DNA of 64,000 nt from Actinopolymorpha pittospori. Its GTDB lineage: Bacteria > Actinomycetota > Actinomycetes > Propionibacteriales > Actinopolymorphaceae. The stretch is taken from NCBI RefSeq assembly GCF_014873875.1, contig NZ_JADBEM010000001.1:5332001-5396000 (forward strand). The letters run 5' to 3'. The position numbers and the translations under genes are program-made. Below the pieces are notes generated by a model that worked only from the letters and a program-made list of their open reading frames with translations, was not told where the DNA came from and did no database searches. Numbering within the stretch: position 1 is the first letter of the stretch; every line of letters starts with the position of its first letter. Positions 42,296 through 50,490 of the stretch are shown here, in pieces.

Positions 42296-44440
42296 CTATC
42301 CCACCGTCAGAGTGAGGTTGGGCGAGACGCCGGCGAGGTGGTCGGTGTCAGCAGAGTGGTAGACCCGGAACGTCCTCGCCCCCTTGGACGTGGGCGTGTA
42401 GCTGACGCTGTAGGTGCTTGACGAGGAGAGTGTCGCCGACTTCACCGTGTGCCAGGCTCCGGAGTAGTACGCCTGCAGGAGAACGGCGTGCCCAGGGTGG
42501 CTGGGGGCGAGCGAGCCGGTGACGGTCGCGGTCTGTCCCAGCAGGATGGAACTCTTGCCGGCCAACGCGGCGGTGATCTTCGGTGCGACGTTGACCCGCC
42601 TGACCGGACTCGTGACGCTCGGGAGCTGCCCGACCGCGTCCGCCAGCAGCCGGAAGTCGCGGGTGCCAGACGGCTTGATCGAGGTGGTGATCTGGCCGGT
42701 CGACGACGTGGTGCCACTCACCAGCGTCTTCCAGGTCGTCGTGCCGATCGAGCGGTACTGCACGTGCACCCGCGCGGACGCAACCGCGGCCCCTGCCGGG
42801 TCGGTGAGTCGGCCACTCATGGTCACGGCGGCGCCGTAGGTCAGTGTGGTCGGCGAAGCGGTGAACGTTAGGACGGGCGCGTAGCTTCCAGTGACCGTCA
42901 CGACCCGGGCGGAGCTGACATTGCCGGTGGAGTCGTAGGTGAAGATGCCGACGCTGTACGCGCGGCCGGCGGTCAGCCCGGACAGGTCGACACTGCTGCC
43001 GTTGCCGGTGTAAGCGAGGTTCCCGACCGTGGGGTTGGTGGGCGGCGCGCTGGTGTCGGGCATGTACCGCACGACCGTTGCGGCCCGGTCGGCGTCCGCG
43101 GGGTTGGTCCAGGCGAGATGTGCGGTGGTGCTGCTGGTGCGGGTGGCGGTCGCGTTCGTCACCCGGGCGGGTGCGGTGTAGTCGGCCCTGGCCCGGTAGC
43201 GGAGGCGACCGTGCAGCGCGGGCGTCTGTTCCTCGCAGTGCTGCTCGAACGTGAGATCAAGGCGGTCGAGGGCACCCGTTCCCGTGAATCCCACCTGGTT
43301 GACGGTGAAGTCCCCGACGAGCTTGTTGCAGCCACGTCCCTCACCGTCCACGTCCATCCCGGCGCCGGTGCCGTTGAACGGATACCGGTGGGCGTTGGGG
43401 TAGGTGCTGCCCTGCACGAGAATGTCGCCCTGAGCAGGCACGAAGGTGCCGCCCCACGACTCGCCGTTGGCCGCGTCGACGCTGCCGCTGACGCGCGTCC
43501 TCGAGCCCAAGAAGTTCACGAGGTCGGTCGCCGTGGTGTAGTGGTACGTCCGGCCACCGCCGATGTAGTCGCCGCTGTCGCTCTGCATGGACCAGTCGGT
43601 CGTCCCTGGAATCCCGTAGCCGTCGAGCGGGACCCGGAGCGTTCCGGTGCTGGTGGTGATCCGGAGGAGCGCGGTCCGGGGGCCCGGGGACTGTGGCGCG
43701 AACCGGACGTTGACGAGGCAGGACTGGCCCTCGTCCAGGGACCGCCCTGTGCACTCGTCGGAACGGATCGTGAAGTCCTGTCGGTGTGCCCCTTCGAGCG
43801 CGACGGCGGAGACGGAGCCGACGGACGTGCCCCGTTGCCGCACGAGCACGGGGACGACCTTGCTCTGCGCGGCTGGATAGGTGTCCGGCCAGTGCACCGC
43901 ATGCGGCTCGACGTCGGTGGAGGCCGCCGGCATACCGAACCTGATCTCACCGAAGTCGGCCCTCTCGCCACCCTCGCAGTGGTGCTCGTACAGCAGCCAC
44001 AGCTTGGTGAGCGTGCCGGACGACCAGGCGATGTCGCGTACCTCGAAGCTCCCGGTCACCTCGTTGCAGCCGCTACTGCCGACGGTGACGGACATCCCGG
44101 GCCGACCCGCCTCCTGGAACGGGTAGCGCTGTGCGTCGGGATACCAACCGGCGGCCATGGTCGTCTTGGTGGGAGCCTGGAACTCGAGGTCGAACGATGA
44201 GCCGGTGGGCCCACCGCTCACGTCGAGTTTGACCAGGCTGCTGGTGCTCGAGTTGGTCAGGACGGCGTTCGTGTCGTCGAACTGCAGATTCGCGCCGCTG
44301 GACTCGCGGGACATGGTGACTGACCACGGACCGTTGTAGGCGGCGGCACTGGCCCCGCCTTCGAACGCGGCGAGACCTCCGACGACGACAAGTAAACCGA
44401 CCAGAAACGCAACGACTCGATGACCGCGTGGTCCGCGCAT
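42296..44440 (-). CDS. Large secreted protein with duplicated beta domain, HYDIN-like, FnIII and Ig-like repeats
   Basis: A 714-residue exported protein; signal peptide residues 1-33 (hydrophobic VVAFLVGLLVVVGGLAAF, cleavage near ASA-AA). Two copies of an unknown about 130-residue domain follow, each ending in a LYEHHCEGGERADFGEIRFG or FEQHCEEQTPALHGRLRYRA motif with conserved cysteines. Between them is an ASPM/SPD-2/Hydin-like domain (CTGRSLDEGQSCLVNVRFAPQSPG). After the second copy come a fibronectin type III domain (TARVTNATATRTSS region) and two Ig-like domains (SGRLTDPAGAAVASARVHV, VTGSLAPSHPGHAVLLQAYY). ATG 44440 follows GGGAGGGGAG. No catalytic motif is visible; probably surface adhesion or polymer binding. 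Confidence 0.8.
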   Translation of the reverse strand: MRGPRGHRVVAFLVGLLVVVGGLAAFEGGASAAAYNGPWSVTMSRESSGANLQFDDTNAVLTNSSTSSLVKLDVSGGPTGSSFDLEFQAPTKTTMAAGWYPDAQRYPFQEAGRPGMSVTVGSSGCNEVTGSFEVRDIAWSSGTLTKLWLLYEHHCEGGERADFGEIRFGMPAASTDVEPHAVHWPDTYPAAQSKVVPVLVRQRGTSVGSVSAVALEGAHRQDFTIRSDECTGRSLDEGQSCLVNVRFAPQSPGPRTALLRITTSTGTLRVPLDGYGIPGTTDWSMQSDSGDYIGGGRTYHYTTATDLVNFLGSRTRVSGSVDAANGESWGGTFVPAQGDILVQGSTYPNAHRYPFNGTGAGMDVDGEGRGCNKLVGDFTVNQVGFTGTGALDRLDLTFEQHCEEQTPALHGRLRYRARADYTAPARVTNATATRTSSTTAHLAWTNPADADRAATVVRYMPDTSAPPTNPTVGNLAYTGNGSSVDLSGLTAGRAYSVGIFTYDSTGNVSSARVVTVTGSYAPVLTFTASPTTLTYGAAVTMSGRLTDPAGAAVASARVHVQYRSIGTTTWKTLVSGTTSSTGQITTSIKPSGTRDFRLLADAVGQLPSVTSPVRRVNVAPKITAALAGKSSILLGQTATVTGSLAPSHPGHAVLLQAYYSGAWHTVKSATLSSSSTYSVSYTPTSKGARTFRVYHSADTDHLAGVSPNLTLTVG

Positions 44441-44581
44441 CCGTGGGCTCCCCTCCCATGTGGCGGAGAGAGTGTGGCACACCTGATCACGGACTCGCGA
44501 GGGCCCGGTCCGCGGATGCGGACCTGCCGACGGCCCTGGAATCCGGCGCGACGGAGGGTGCCTCCTGTTAGCGTGCCCGGC

Positions 44582-45619
44582 ATGTCGATCCCACCCGCGG
44601 AGCATGTGGCCGAGGCTTTCGATCTGGGTCGGCCAACGGGTCCGATGCGGGCTCATCGGTACGGGAGTTCGGAGACCTGGCGCCTCGAGACCGACTCGGG
44701 AGCCTTTCTGGTGAAGAGGCTCTGGACGGGAGAGGACCCCTCGTGGCGGCCGGCTCTGGAGGCCGCGATGGTCTTCGAGGGCGCGTGCGCGGCCACGGGG
44801 GTCAGCATGCCAACGCCGGTGTGGCCGGTCGACGTGGCGTTCGGCTGCGCGGCGCGGCTGCCCGAGGACGGCGTCGTTCGTGTGTATCCGTGGCTCGAGC
44901 ACCGCACCGTGGAGGTCAGCGACGACCTCGCCGAGTGGCTCGGCACGACCCTTGCCCGGCTGCACCGCACCGCGCCGATCAGCGGCTCCACGCCCGAACC
45001 GGAGTGGTACGGGATCTTCCCCGCTGCCAGATGGGAAGCCTGGCTCCAGGACGGGGTCGTCCAGGGTCGGCCGTGGGCCGCGGTTCTGAAGGAACGCCTG
45101 CCAGATGTGCTGCGCGCGTCTCGATGGGTTGCCGAAGCGTTCGAGTCCACGGGACCTTACGTGCGTACCCACCGCGACGTCCTGCCCGCCAACGTCCTGG
45201 TCACCGCCCACGGACCGGTGTTGGTCGACTTCGACACCGCAGGACCTGACAGCGCTCCGCTGGAGACCGCGACAGCGACACTGGTGTTCGCCCTTCGTGG
45301 GGCAGCTGAACCCGACAGGGACCGGGTCGGCAGGACCCTCGCGGCTTACGAAGGGGAAGGCGGGCAGCCTCTCCCACCTCGAGAGGACCTGCTGGCTCGT
45401 CGCCTCGGCATGAAGCTCGGCACACTGTCCGAACGGCTGGACAAGACACTCGGACATGCCCCGGCCGGATCCTGGGACCTCGAGCCGCTCAGCAACTCGA
45501 GGAGATTCCGGTCCTGCTCCACAACCTCAGACGCTGGTCCAGCCTCTTCACCAGCTGACGCGCTCGCAGCCATGTCACAGGGGGGCCGGCTGTCCCGTCA
45601 CAGGGGGTGTAGCCACTGA
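44582..45619 (+). CDS. Aminoglycoside phosphotransferase-like kinase with shifted C-terminus
   Basis: A 345-residue kinase-like protein of the APH/choline kinase fold. Visible are the ATP-lysine in FLVKRLW, the catalytic loop THRDVLPANVL and the metal aspartate in VLVDFDTAGP. The C-terminal about 40 residues are low-complexity, whereas another frame over the same DNA reads EEIPVLLHNLRRWSSLFTS and stops at 45556-45558, a normal end for this family. A single-base change near 45490 therefore probably replaced the native C-terminus. The shifted tail overlaps the ECF41-type promoter that follows. The ATG at 44582 is preceded by a divergent promoter region of 140 bases. Substrate unknown. Confidence 0.8.
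   Translation: MSIPPAEHVAEAFDLGRPTGPMRAHRYGSSETWRLETDSGAFLVKRLWTGEDPSWRPALEAAMVFEGACAATGVSMPTPVWPVDVAFGCAARLPEDGVVRVYPWLEHRTVEVSDDLAEWLGTTLARLHRTAPISGSTPEPEWYGIFPAARWEAWLQDGVVQGRPWAAVLKERLPDVLRASRWVAEAFESTGPYVRTHRDVLPANVLVTAHGPVLVDFDTAGPDSAPLETATATLVFALRGAAEPDRDRVGRTLAAYEGEGGQPLPPREDLLARRLGMKLGTLSERLDKTLGHAPAGSWDLEPLSNSRRFRSCSTTSDAGPASSPADALAAMSQGGRLSRHRGCSH
45573..45599 (+). promoter_or_regulatory. ECF41-type promoter of the carboxymuconolactone decarboxylase-like gene
   Basis: TGTCACA (45573-45579), exactly 16 bases, then CGTC (45596-45599). This is the published consensus for promoters recognised by ECF41 sigma factors, and the gene for such a factor follows two genes later. It ends 41 bases before the start codon at 45641. 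The match is exact in both elements. Confidence 0.85.
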
Positions 45620-45640
45620 CGACCACAGAGGAGCACACCC

Positions 45641-46114
45641 ATGGGCGCACGATTGAACTTCTTCGCCGACCCGATCGCCGGCAGGGTTCTCAACCACTTC
45701 ATGTCGGCGGGCAGAACGCTCAAGGAGTCGCCGCTTCCGGCCGCCACGCAGGAGCTGGTGGCACTTCGCGTCAGCCAGATCAACGGCTGCGCCGTCTGCG
45801 TCGACATGCACACCAAGGAGGCCGCCGCTGCCGGCGAGACCTCGGTGCGGCTGAACCTGGTCGCGGCATGGCGGGAGGCCACGGTCTTCACCGAGGCAGA
45901 GCGTGCCGCGTTGGAGCTCGCGGAGGAGGGGACCCGGATCGCGGATGCGGCCGGTGGGGTCAGCGACGAGGTGTGGACGAATGTCGCCAAGCACTACGAC
46001 GGGGAGCAGCTCACCGCCCTGGTGATCCTGGTCTCCTTCATGAACACGGTGAACCGGCTGAACATCATCACCCAGCAGCCGGCGGGCAACTACGAGCCCG
46101 GACAGTTCCACTGA
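45641..46114 (+). CDS. Carboxymuconolactone decarboxylase (AhpD-like) family protein
   Basis: A 157-residue helical protein with the CxxC redox site in NGCAVCVDMHTKEAAAAG and the following histidine, as in AhpD-type proteins, and the family core ELVALRVSQIN. It probably acts as a peroxidase-like or disulphide reductase protein rather than a lactone decarboxylase. The ATG at 45641 follows AGAGGAG. Directly preceded by an ECF41 promoter and followed by the ECF41 sigma gene, it is the standard partner in these regulons (the COE gene). Confidence 0.92.
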   Translation: MGARLNFFADPIAGRVLNHFMSAGRTLKESPLPAATQELVALRVSQINGCAVCVDMHTKEAAAAGETSVRLNLVAAWREATVFTEAERAALELAEEGTRIADAAGGVSDEVWTNVAKHYDGEQLTALVILVSFMNTVNRLNIITQQPAGNYEPGQFH

Positions 46115-46196
46115 ACGACATCGGCAACCGGCTCGGGGTCCGGGCTGCGGACTCCGAGCCGGTTGGGCTCGAGGGCTTCGAGGGGAGTGATTCGGC

Positions 46197-47117
46197 GTGA
46201 GCAAGGTCGAGGAGTTCGAGGAGCTGCGGCCGCTGCTGTTTTCGATCGCCTATCGGATTCTGGGCAGTGTGGGCGAGGCCGAGGACGCGGTGCAGGAGAC
46301 CTGGCTGCGCTTTGACGGCTCGGCGACCCAGGTCACGTCGACCAAGGCCTTTCTGTCGACCGCGGTGACGCGGATCTCGATCGATGTGCTGCGTTCCGCA
46401 CGGGTGCGAAGGGAAGAGTACGTGGGCCCCTGGTTTCCCGAGCCACTGTTGAGCGATCCATATCAGGATCCGGCACGGTCGGTGGAGCTGGCCGACTCGG
46501 TGTCGATGGCGGCGCTGCTGCTGCTGGAGCGGCTCAGCCCCCTGGAGCGGGCGGTGTTCGTGCTGCGGGAGGTGTTCGGCTTCGGGTTCGACGAGGTCGC
46601 CGCAGCGGTGGGGCGGTCGGAGGCGGCGTGCCGGCAGCTGCTGGTGCGGGCGCGGCAGCATATGGAGGCCGGGCGCCCACGCTTCGAGGCTGCCCGCAAG
46701 GAGCGGGAGCAACTCGCGGCGCGCTTCTTCGACGCGCTCCGCGAAGGCGACGTCGCCGGTCTGAAGGAGCTCCTCGCCGCCGACGTCTCGATGGTCGGCG
46801 ATGGTGGCGGAAAGGCTCCGCAGCTGGCCAGGGCCGTGATTGGTGCCGAGAACGTGGCCCGGCTGCTCACTTCCGTCCTCCCGTGGCTGGCCCGCGTCGA
46901 CGTGACGTTCCAGCCGCACGAGGTCAACGGCCAGCCGGGCGCGATCTTCCGCGACCGGGACGGCAAGGTGTTCCTCGCCCTGGCGCTCGACGTACTCGAC
47001 GGGCAGATCCAGAAGATCCGCTCGGTGATCAACCCCGACAAGCTCGGGCACGTGGGCCCGGTAGCGGACGCCTGGGCAATCGACCGCGAAGTACGACAGG
47101 CACGCGCCCGCAAGTGA
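46197..47117 (+). CDS. RNA polymerase sigma factor, ECF41 group (SigJ-like) with C-terminal SnoaL-like domain
   Basis: A 306-residue sigma factor. Region 2 (LLFSIAYRILGSVGEAEDAVQETWLR) and region 4 (LLLLERLSPLERAVFVLREVF and the HTH FDEVAAAVGRSEAACRQLL) are present. The three ECF41 marker motifs are seen: W(L/F)PEP as WFPEP at residues 79-83, DGGGK at 202-206 and NPDKL at 279-283. The SnoaL-like extension from residue 170 on replaces an anti-sigma factor and controls activity. The GTG at 46197 shares an operon-like arrangement with the AhpD-like gene, whose promoter carries the sigma factor's own consensus, implying autoregulation. Confidence 0.94.
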   Translation: MSKVEEFEELRPLLFSIAYRILGSVGEAEDAVQETWLRFDGSATQVTSTKAFLSTAVTRISIDVLRSARVRREEYVGPWFPEPLLSDPYQDPARSVELADSVSMAALLLLERLSPLERAVFVLREVFGFGFDEVAAAVGRSEAACRQLLVRARQHMEAGRPRFEAARKEREQLAARFFDALREGDVAGLKELLAADVSMVGDGGGKAPQLARAVIGAENVARLLTSVLPWLARVDVTFQPHEVNGQPGAIFRDRDGKVFLALALDVLDGQIQKIRSVINPDKLGHVGPVADAWAIDREVRQARARK

Positions 47118-47288
47118 CGTCCATCCGGCCCAGTGCGGCCTTGGACATCGATGCTCGAGCGGGGCACGCTGAAGAGTGTGCCGCCCGGGATGAGGAGGCG
47201 CTTGTTCGCGCAGCCCAGCTGATGGGGCCCGACACCAACGGTGGGCGCCACGTGGTCGAACTCGACAACCTGGGCAAAGGAGCCAACC

Positions 47289-48203
47289 ATGCCTTTCGTC
47301 GTCCTCATCACCGGCGCATCGACCGGCATCGGAAACCTCACGGCCCGGGCCCTCGCGGCTCAAGGCCACACCGTCTACGCGAGTGTGCGCGACCTCGCCG
47401 GCTCCGATGCTGCGCACGCCGACGAACTCCTGGAGTTTGGACACGGCGGCGGACACGACCTCCGGGTGGTCGGGCTCGATGTCCAGTCCGAGGCGTCCGC
47501 CGATGCCGCGGTGTCGACCATCCTGGACGAAGCAGGCCATCTCGACGCCGTGGTCCACAACGCCGGCCACCTCGGCGTCGGCTACGTCGAGGCGTTCACC
47601 ATCGAGGACGTCCAGCACCTGTTCGACATCAACACCCTCGGTGTCCAGCGCGTCAACCGTGCTGTCCTTCCACACCTGCGGTCGCGGCGCGCGGGCACTC
47701 TCATCTACGTCGGCAGCACCACCTCGGTCGTTCTGCCGCCCTTCATGGGGGCCTATGTGGCCACCAAAGCCGCGGCCGATGCGCTCGCGCAGACGACGGC
47801 ATACGAGGTCGGTCAGTTCGGCATCGAGACCACCATCGTGATGCCGGGCCCGTTCACCCACGGCACCGAGCATTTTCCCGACGCGAGCCACGCCAGCGAC
47901 GTCGACCGCGTCGGCGCCTACGCGGACCTCGACCCGCTGGTGGCGCGCAACGAGGAGGCCACCTCCGCCCTCTTCCCACCAGACGTGGACGCGCACCCGC
48001 GCGCCGTCGCCGACGAGATCGCCCGGGTGCTCGCCCTCCCCGCAGGGACCCGCCCCTTCCGGACCGTCGTCGACTTCACCGACGCGGGCGTGGACGAGGT
48101 CAACGAGGCCCTTCGGCGGGCTCAGGAACAGTTCCTCACCCGCCTCGGATTCGACGACCTTCTCCACGTGGAGACGCCGGGGCGGGCGTCCAGCCCGGGT
48201 TGA
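47289..48203 (+). CDS. Short-chain dehydrogenase/reductase
   Basis: A 304-residue classical SDR. The cofactor motif TGASTGIG lies at residues 8-15, the NAG motif in VVHNAGHLG, the catalytic serine in YVGSTTSVV and YVATK (catalytic Tyr and Lys). The ATG at 47289 follows AAAGGAG. It is on the same strand 171 bases after the ECF41 sigma gene and may be part of the regulon, as oxidoreductases often are. No TGTCACA-N16-CGTC element was found directly before it. Substrate unknown. Confidence 0.9.
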   Translation: MPFVVLITGASTGIGNLTARALAAQGHTVYASVRDLAGSDAAHADELLEFGHGGGHDLRVVGLDVQSEASADAAVSTILDEAGHLDAVVHNAGHLGVGYVEAFTIEDVQHLFDINTLGVQRVNRAVLPHLRSRRAGTLIYVGSTTSVVLPPFMGAYVATKAAADALAQTTAYEVGQFGIETTIVMPGPFTHGTEHFPDASHASDVDRVGAYADLDPLVARNEEATSALFPPDVDAHPRAVADEIARVLALPAGTRPFRTVVDFTDAGVDEVNEALRRAQEQFLTRLGFDDLLHVETPGRASSPG

Positions 48204-48230
48204 CAGGCGTGTCACCGGCGGCGCGCTTGG

Positions 48231-49652
48231 TTAGCGTCCGGGTGCGTCCGATCGCCGTTGGGCGGCGATGATGAGCAGGGCGGCGGTCATGGTGGCCACG
48301 CCGGCCCAGGCGGCGGTGGTGTAGCCGGCTTCCTGCGGGAAGACCTGCGTGGTGTGGGCGGCGAGGATGAGTCCGCCGAGGGCGCTTCCGATGGAGAACC
48401 CGACGCTGCGTACGACCTGGTTGACGCTCATGGCGCTGGCGGTCTCCTCCCTGGGAGTGGCGGTCATGATGATGGCGGGCATGGCGGCAGAGAACGCTCC
48501 GACGCCGAAGCCGAGGATGCCCATGGCGATCACCGGTTCGGCCAGGTGACCGCGTGCGAGCGCGAAGAGGAGGAAGGCCGCGAGCACGATGGTGGCGCTG
48601 GCGGCGAGTAGCGTGCGGGCGCTGAGATTTCCCTGCAGGCGCGGTAGGAGCCGGCCGGCGGTGAAGCCGAACAGCGAGAACGGCACGAGGACGAGCCCGG
48701 CCTGGAAGGTGTTGAGCTCAAACCCGTATCCGGCCGCGGCCGGCGTCTGGATGTAGCGGGTGATCAGGCTGAGCAGCAGGTACATGCCCACCCCACCGGT
48801 GAGCATCGCCAGGTTGGCGGCGGCGACGGCGGGGTGGCGAAGGAGCCGGACGTCGACCAGTGGCCTGTCGGTACGGGCCTCGAGGACTGTCCAGGCGGCG
48901 AGCAGCAGTAGCGAGACCAGGAGGGTGGCTGTGGCAAGGCCGGTGTGGTGGTGCCAGAGGTCGGCTTGGCTGATGACGATGAGCAGAGCGAGCAGCGCGA
49001 CGGTGAGCAGCAGCGCACCGCGCGTGTCGACACGGCCGGCCGGTCGTGCTGGTGCGGGCGGTAGCACCAGGATGGCGGCGACCAGCGCGGCGGCGGTGAC
49101 GGCCAGGCCGAGAGCGTAGGCGGCGCGGATGCCCGCGAGGTCGGTGAGCAACCCGGCCAGCGGGTAGCCGATGCCGATGCCGGCTGTGGAGGCCACCGAG
49201 AGCAGCGCGATGGTGCGGGCCGAGCGCTGCTCGTCCAGATGGTCGCGGGCTGTGGCCATCATCAAGGCGGTCAGGCCGAGCCCGACCCCCTGGGCGGCAC
49301 GGCCGATGAGCAGCAGCGTGAAGGGCAGCGGGATCACCGTCAGGACGCTGCCGGCCACAACGACGGCGAGGGTGGTCAGCACGACGGTTCGGCGCCGGGG
49401 GCCGGAGCCGAGCCGGCCAAGCAGGGGAGTGGCGATCGCACCGGAGAGCAGTGCGATGGTCAGAGTCCACTGGGCGGCGACCAACGAGACGCCGTAGTGC
49501 TCGGCCACCACGGTGATGAGCGGGGCGCCCAGGCTGCCGACTACCGCGACGACCAGGCCGACGAAGACGACGACGCCGGCGAGGACGCGCGGCCCGCTGC
49601 CAGTGTCGCTGTCCGGCTCCATGGGGGATCTGTGTGGGCGGGCGGTGCTCAC
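48231..49652 (-). CDS. MFS drug efflux transporter, DHA family
   Basis: A 473-residue protein with about 14 predicted membrane helices. It shows the motif GAPLITVVAEHYGVSLVAAQWTLTIALLSGAIATPLLGRLG and the antiporter motif C-like GIGYPLAGLLTDLAG, as in DHA2 drug:H+ antiporters. The GTG at 49652 overlaps the TetR stop as GTGA; ATG 49622 is an alternative. It is therefore in one unit with the repressor and controlled by the palindrome at 50246. The drug is unknown. Confidence 0.9.
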   Translation of the reverse strand: MSTARPHRSPMEPDSDTGSGPRVLAGVVVFVGLVVAVVGSLGAPLITVVAEHYGVSLVAAQWTLTIALLSGAIATPLLGRLGSGPRRRTVVLTTLAVVVAGSVLTVIPLPFTLLLIGRAAQGVGLGLTALMMATARDHLDEQRSARTIALLSVASTAGIGIGYPLAGLLTDLAGIRAAYALGLAVTAAALVAAILVLPPAPARPAGRVDTRGALLLTVALLALLIVISQADLWHHHTGLATATLLVSLLLLAAWTVLEARTDRPLVDVRLLRHPAVAAANLAMLTGGVGMYLLLSLITRYIQTPAAAGYGFELNTFQAGLVLVPFSLFGFTAGRLLPRLQGNLSARTLLAASATIVLAAFLLFALARGHLAEPVIAMGILGFGVGAFSAAMPAIIMTATPREETASAMSVNQVVRSVGFSIGSALGGLILAAHTTQVFPQEAGYTTAAWAGVATMTAALLIIAAQRRSDAPGR

Positions 49653-50230
49653 TGGTTGGTCTCGCGGGTGATGTGGGTGAACAGTCCGGGGCGGATGCGG
49701 GTGCGTGCCTGCCGGGCCCATCGCTCGTCGACGTCGGCGAGTTCGAGAGCGGCGTTGGTGTTGAGCAACATCCCGAAGGCCAGGAACGCCTTGACAGTGA
49801 CCGGGTCGAGACGGGCGGTGTCGGCGACGGCCTGCCAGAGCCGTCCGAAGCTGCCCCGGACCGCGTCGCGCACCTCGGCGTCTCCAGCGGCCGCGGCGGC
49901 GGTCCCCTGCAACTGCAACAGCAGGGTGGTGCGGTCGCTGAGCATGGCGTTGTACTCACGGCCCATCGCGGTCAGCGCATCGATCCCGGTCGTGTCGCCG
50001 GCGGCAGCGAGCAACGCCAGCCTCATGCGCTCGAACGCGGCGTCCACGCAGGCGAGGAACAGTTGCTTCTTCGTGCCGAACAGCCGAAACACGTAGGCCT
50101 GGGTGATGCCCGCCCGGTGGGCGATCGTCTCGGTCGAGACGCCGTGCAGTCCGGCCACGGCGAACTCCTGTTCGGCAACGGCCAGCACCTGCGTACGGCG
50201 CTGCTGCCCGGTCATGCGTGTTGGCGACAT
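49649..50230 (-). CDS. TetR family transcriptional repressor
   Basis: A 193-residue protein. The N-terminal HTH reads RTQVLAVAEQEFAVAGLHGVSTETIAHRAGITQAYVFRLFGTKKQLFLACVDAAF, the typical TetR pattern. The C-terminal helical ligand domain is variable. The ATG at 50230 lies only 16 bases downstream of a perfect 20-bp palindrome. It is translationally coupled to the MFS gene, so repressor and pump are made together and autoregulated by the pump substrate. Confidence 0.93.
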   Translation of the reverse strand: MSPTRMTGQQRRTQVLAVAEQEFAVAGLHGVSTETIAHRAGITQAYVFRLFGTKKQLFLACVDAAFERMRLALLAAAGDTTGIDALTAMGREYNAMLSDRTTLLLQLQGTAAAAAGDAEVRDAVRGSFGRLWQAVADTARLDPVTVKAFLAFGMLLNTNAALELADVDERWARQARTRIRPGLFTHITRETNQ

Positions 50231-50245
50231 GCAGCTATGTTAGTA

Positions 50246-50265
50246 GGTAGTAACTAGTTACTACC
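50246..50265. promoter_or_regulatory. TetR operator, perfect 20-bp palindrome
   Basis: GGTAGTAACT followed by AGTTACTACC is a perfect 10+10 inverted repeat immediately upstream of the tetR-MFS unit. The AT-rich centre is unlike the surrounding GC-rich DNA. It is placed where the promoter of the leftward unit must be, and is the likely site for the TetR dimer pair. Confidence 0.88.
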
Positions 50266-50490
50266 AGATCGGCGTACGCCGGCCGAGCAGTTCGTCGACG
50301 TCGACCCTCTGGCAGGCGGTTGTCTGCTGCCAACGCCGCCGCGTAGGCTCGGCCGAAAGGAGCCGATGCGACGGACGCTTCGTCACTCGTGACGAAGCTA
50401 CGGCTCAAGAGTGGACAAAGCTCTCACTGCAGGGCCACTCCGCCGAACGTCCTGCCGGCCGACCTCACCTCCCGTGCCAGGAGTGAAACA

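Noticed and set aside
44441..45457. N-terminal extension of the large secreted protein to about 1050 residues
   Set aside because: The extension is antisense to the phosphotransferase gene, and the signal peptide with its ribosome-binding site begins at 44440.
46197..48203. A second ECF41 promoter before the short-chain dehydrogenase
   Set aside because: No TGTCACA-N16-CGTC match was found in 47118-47288.
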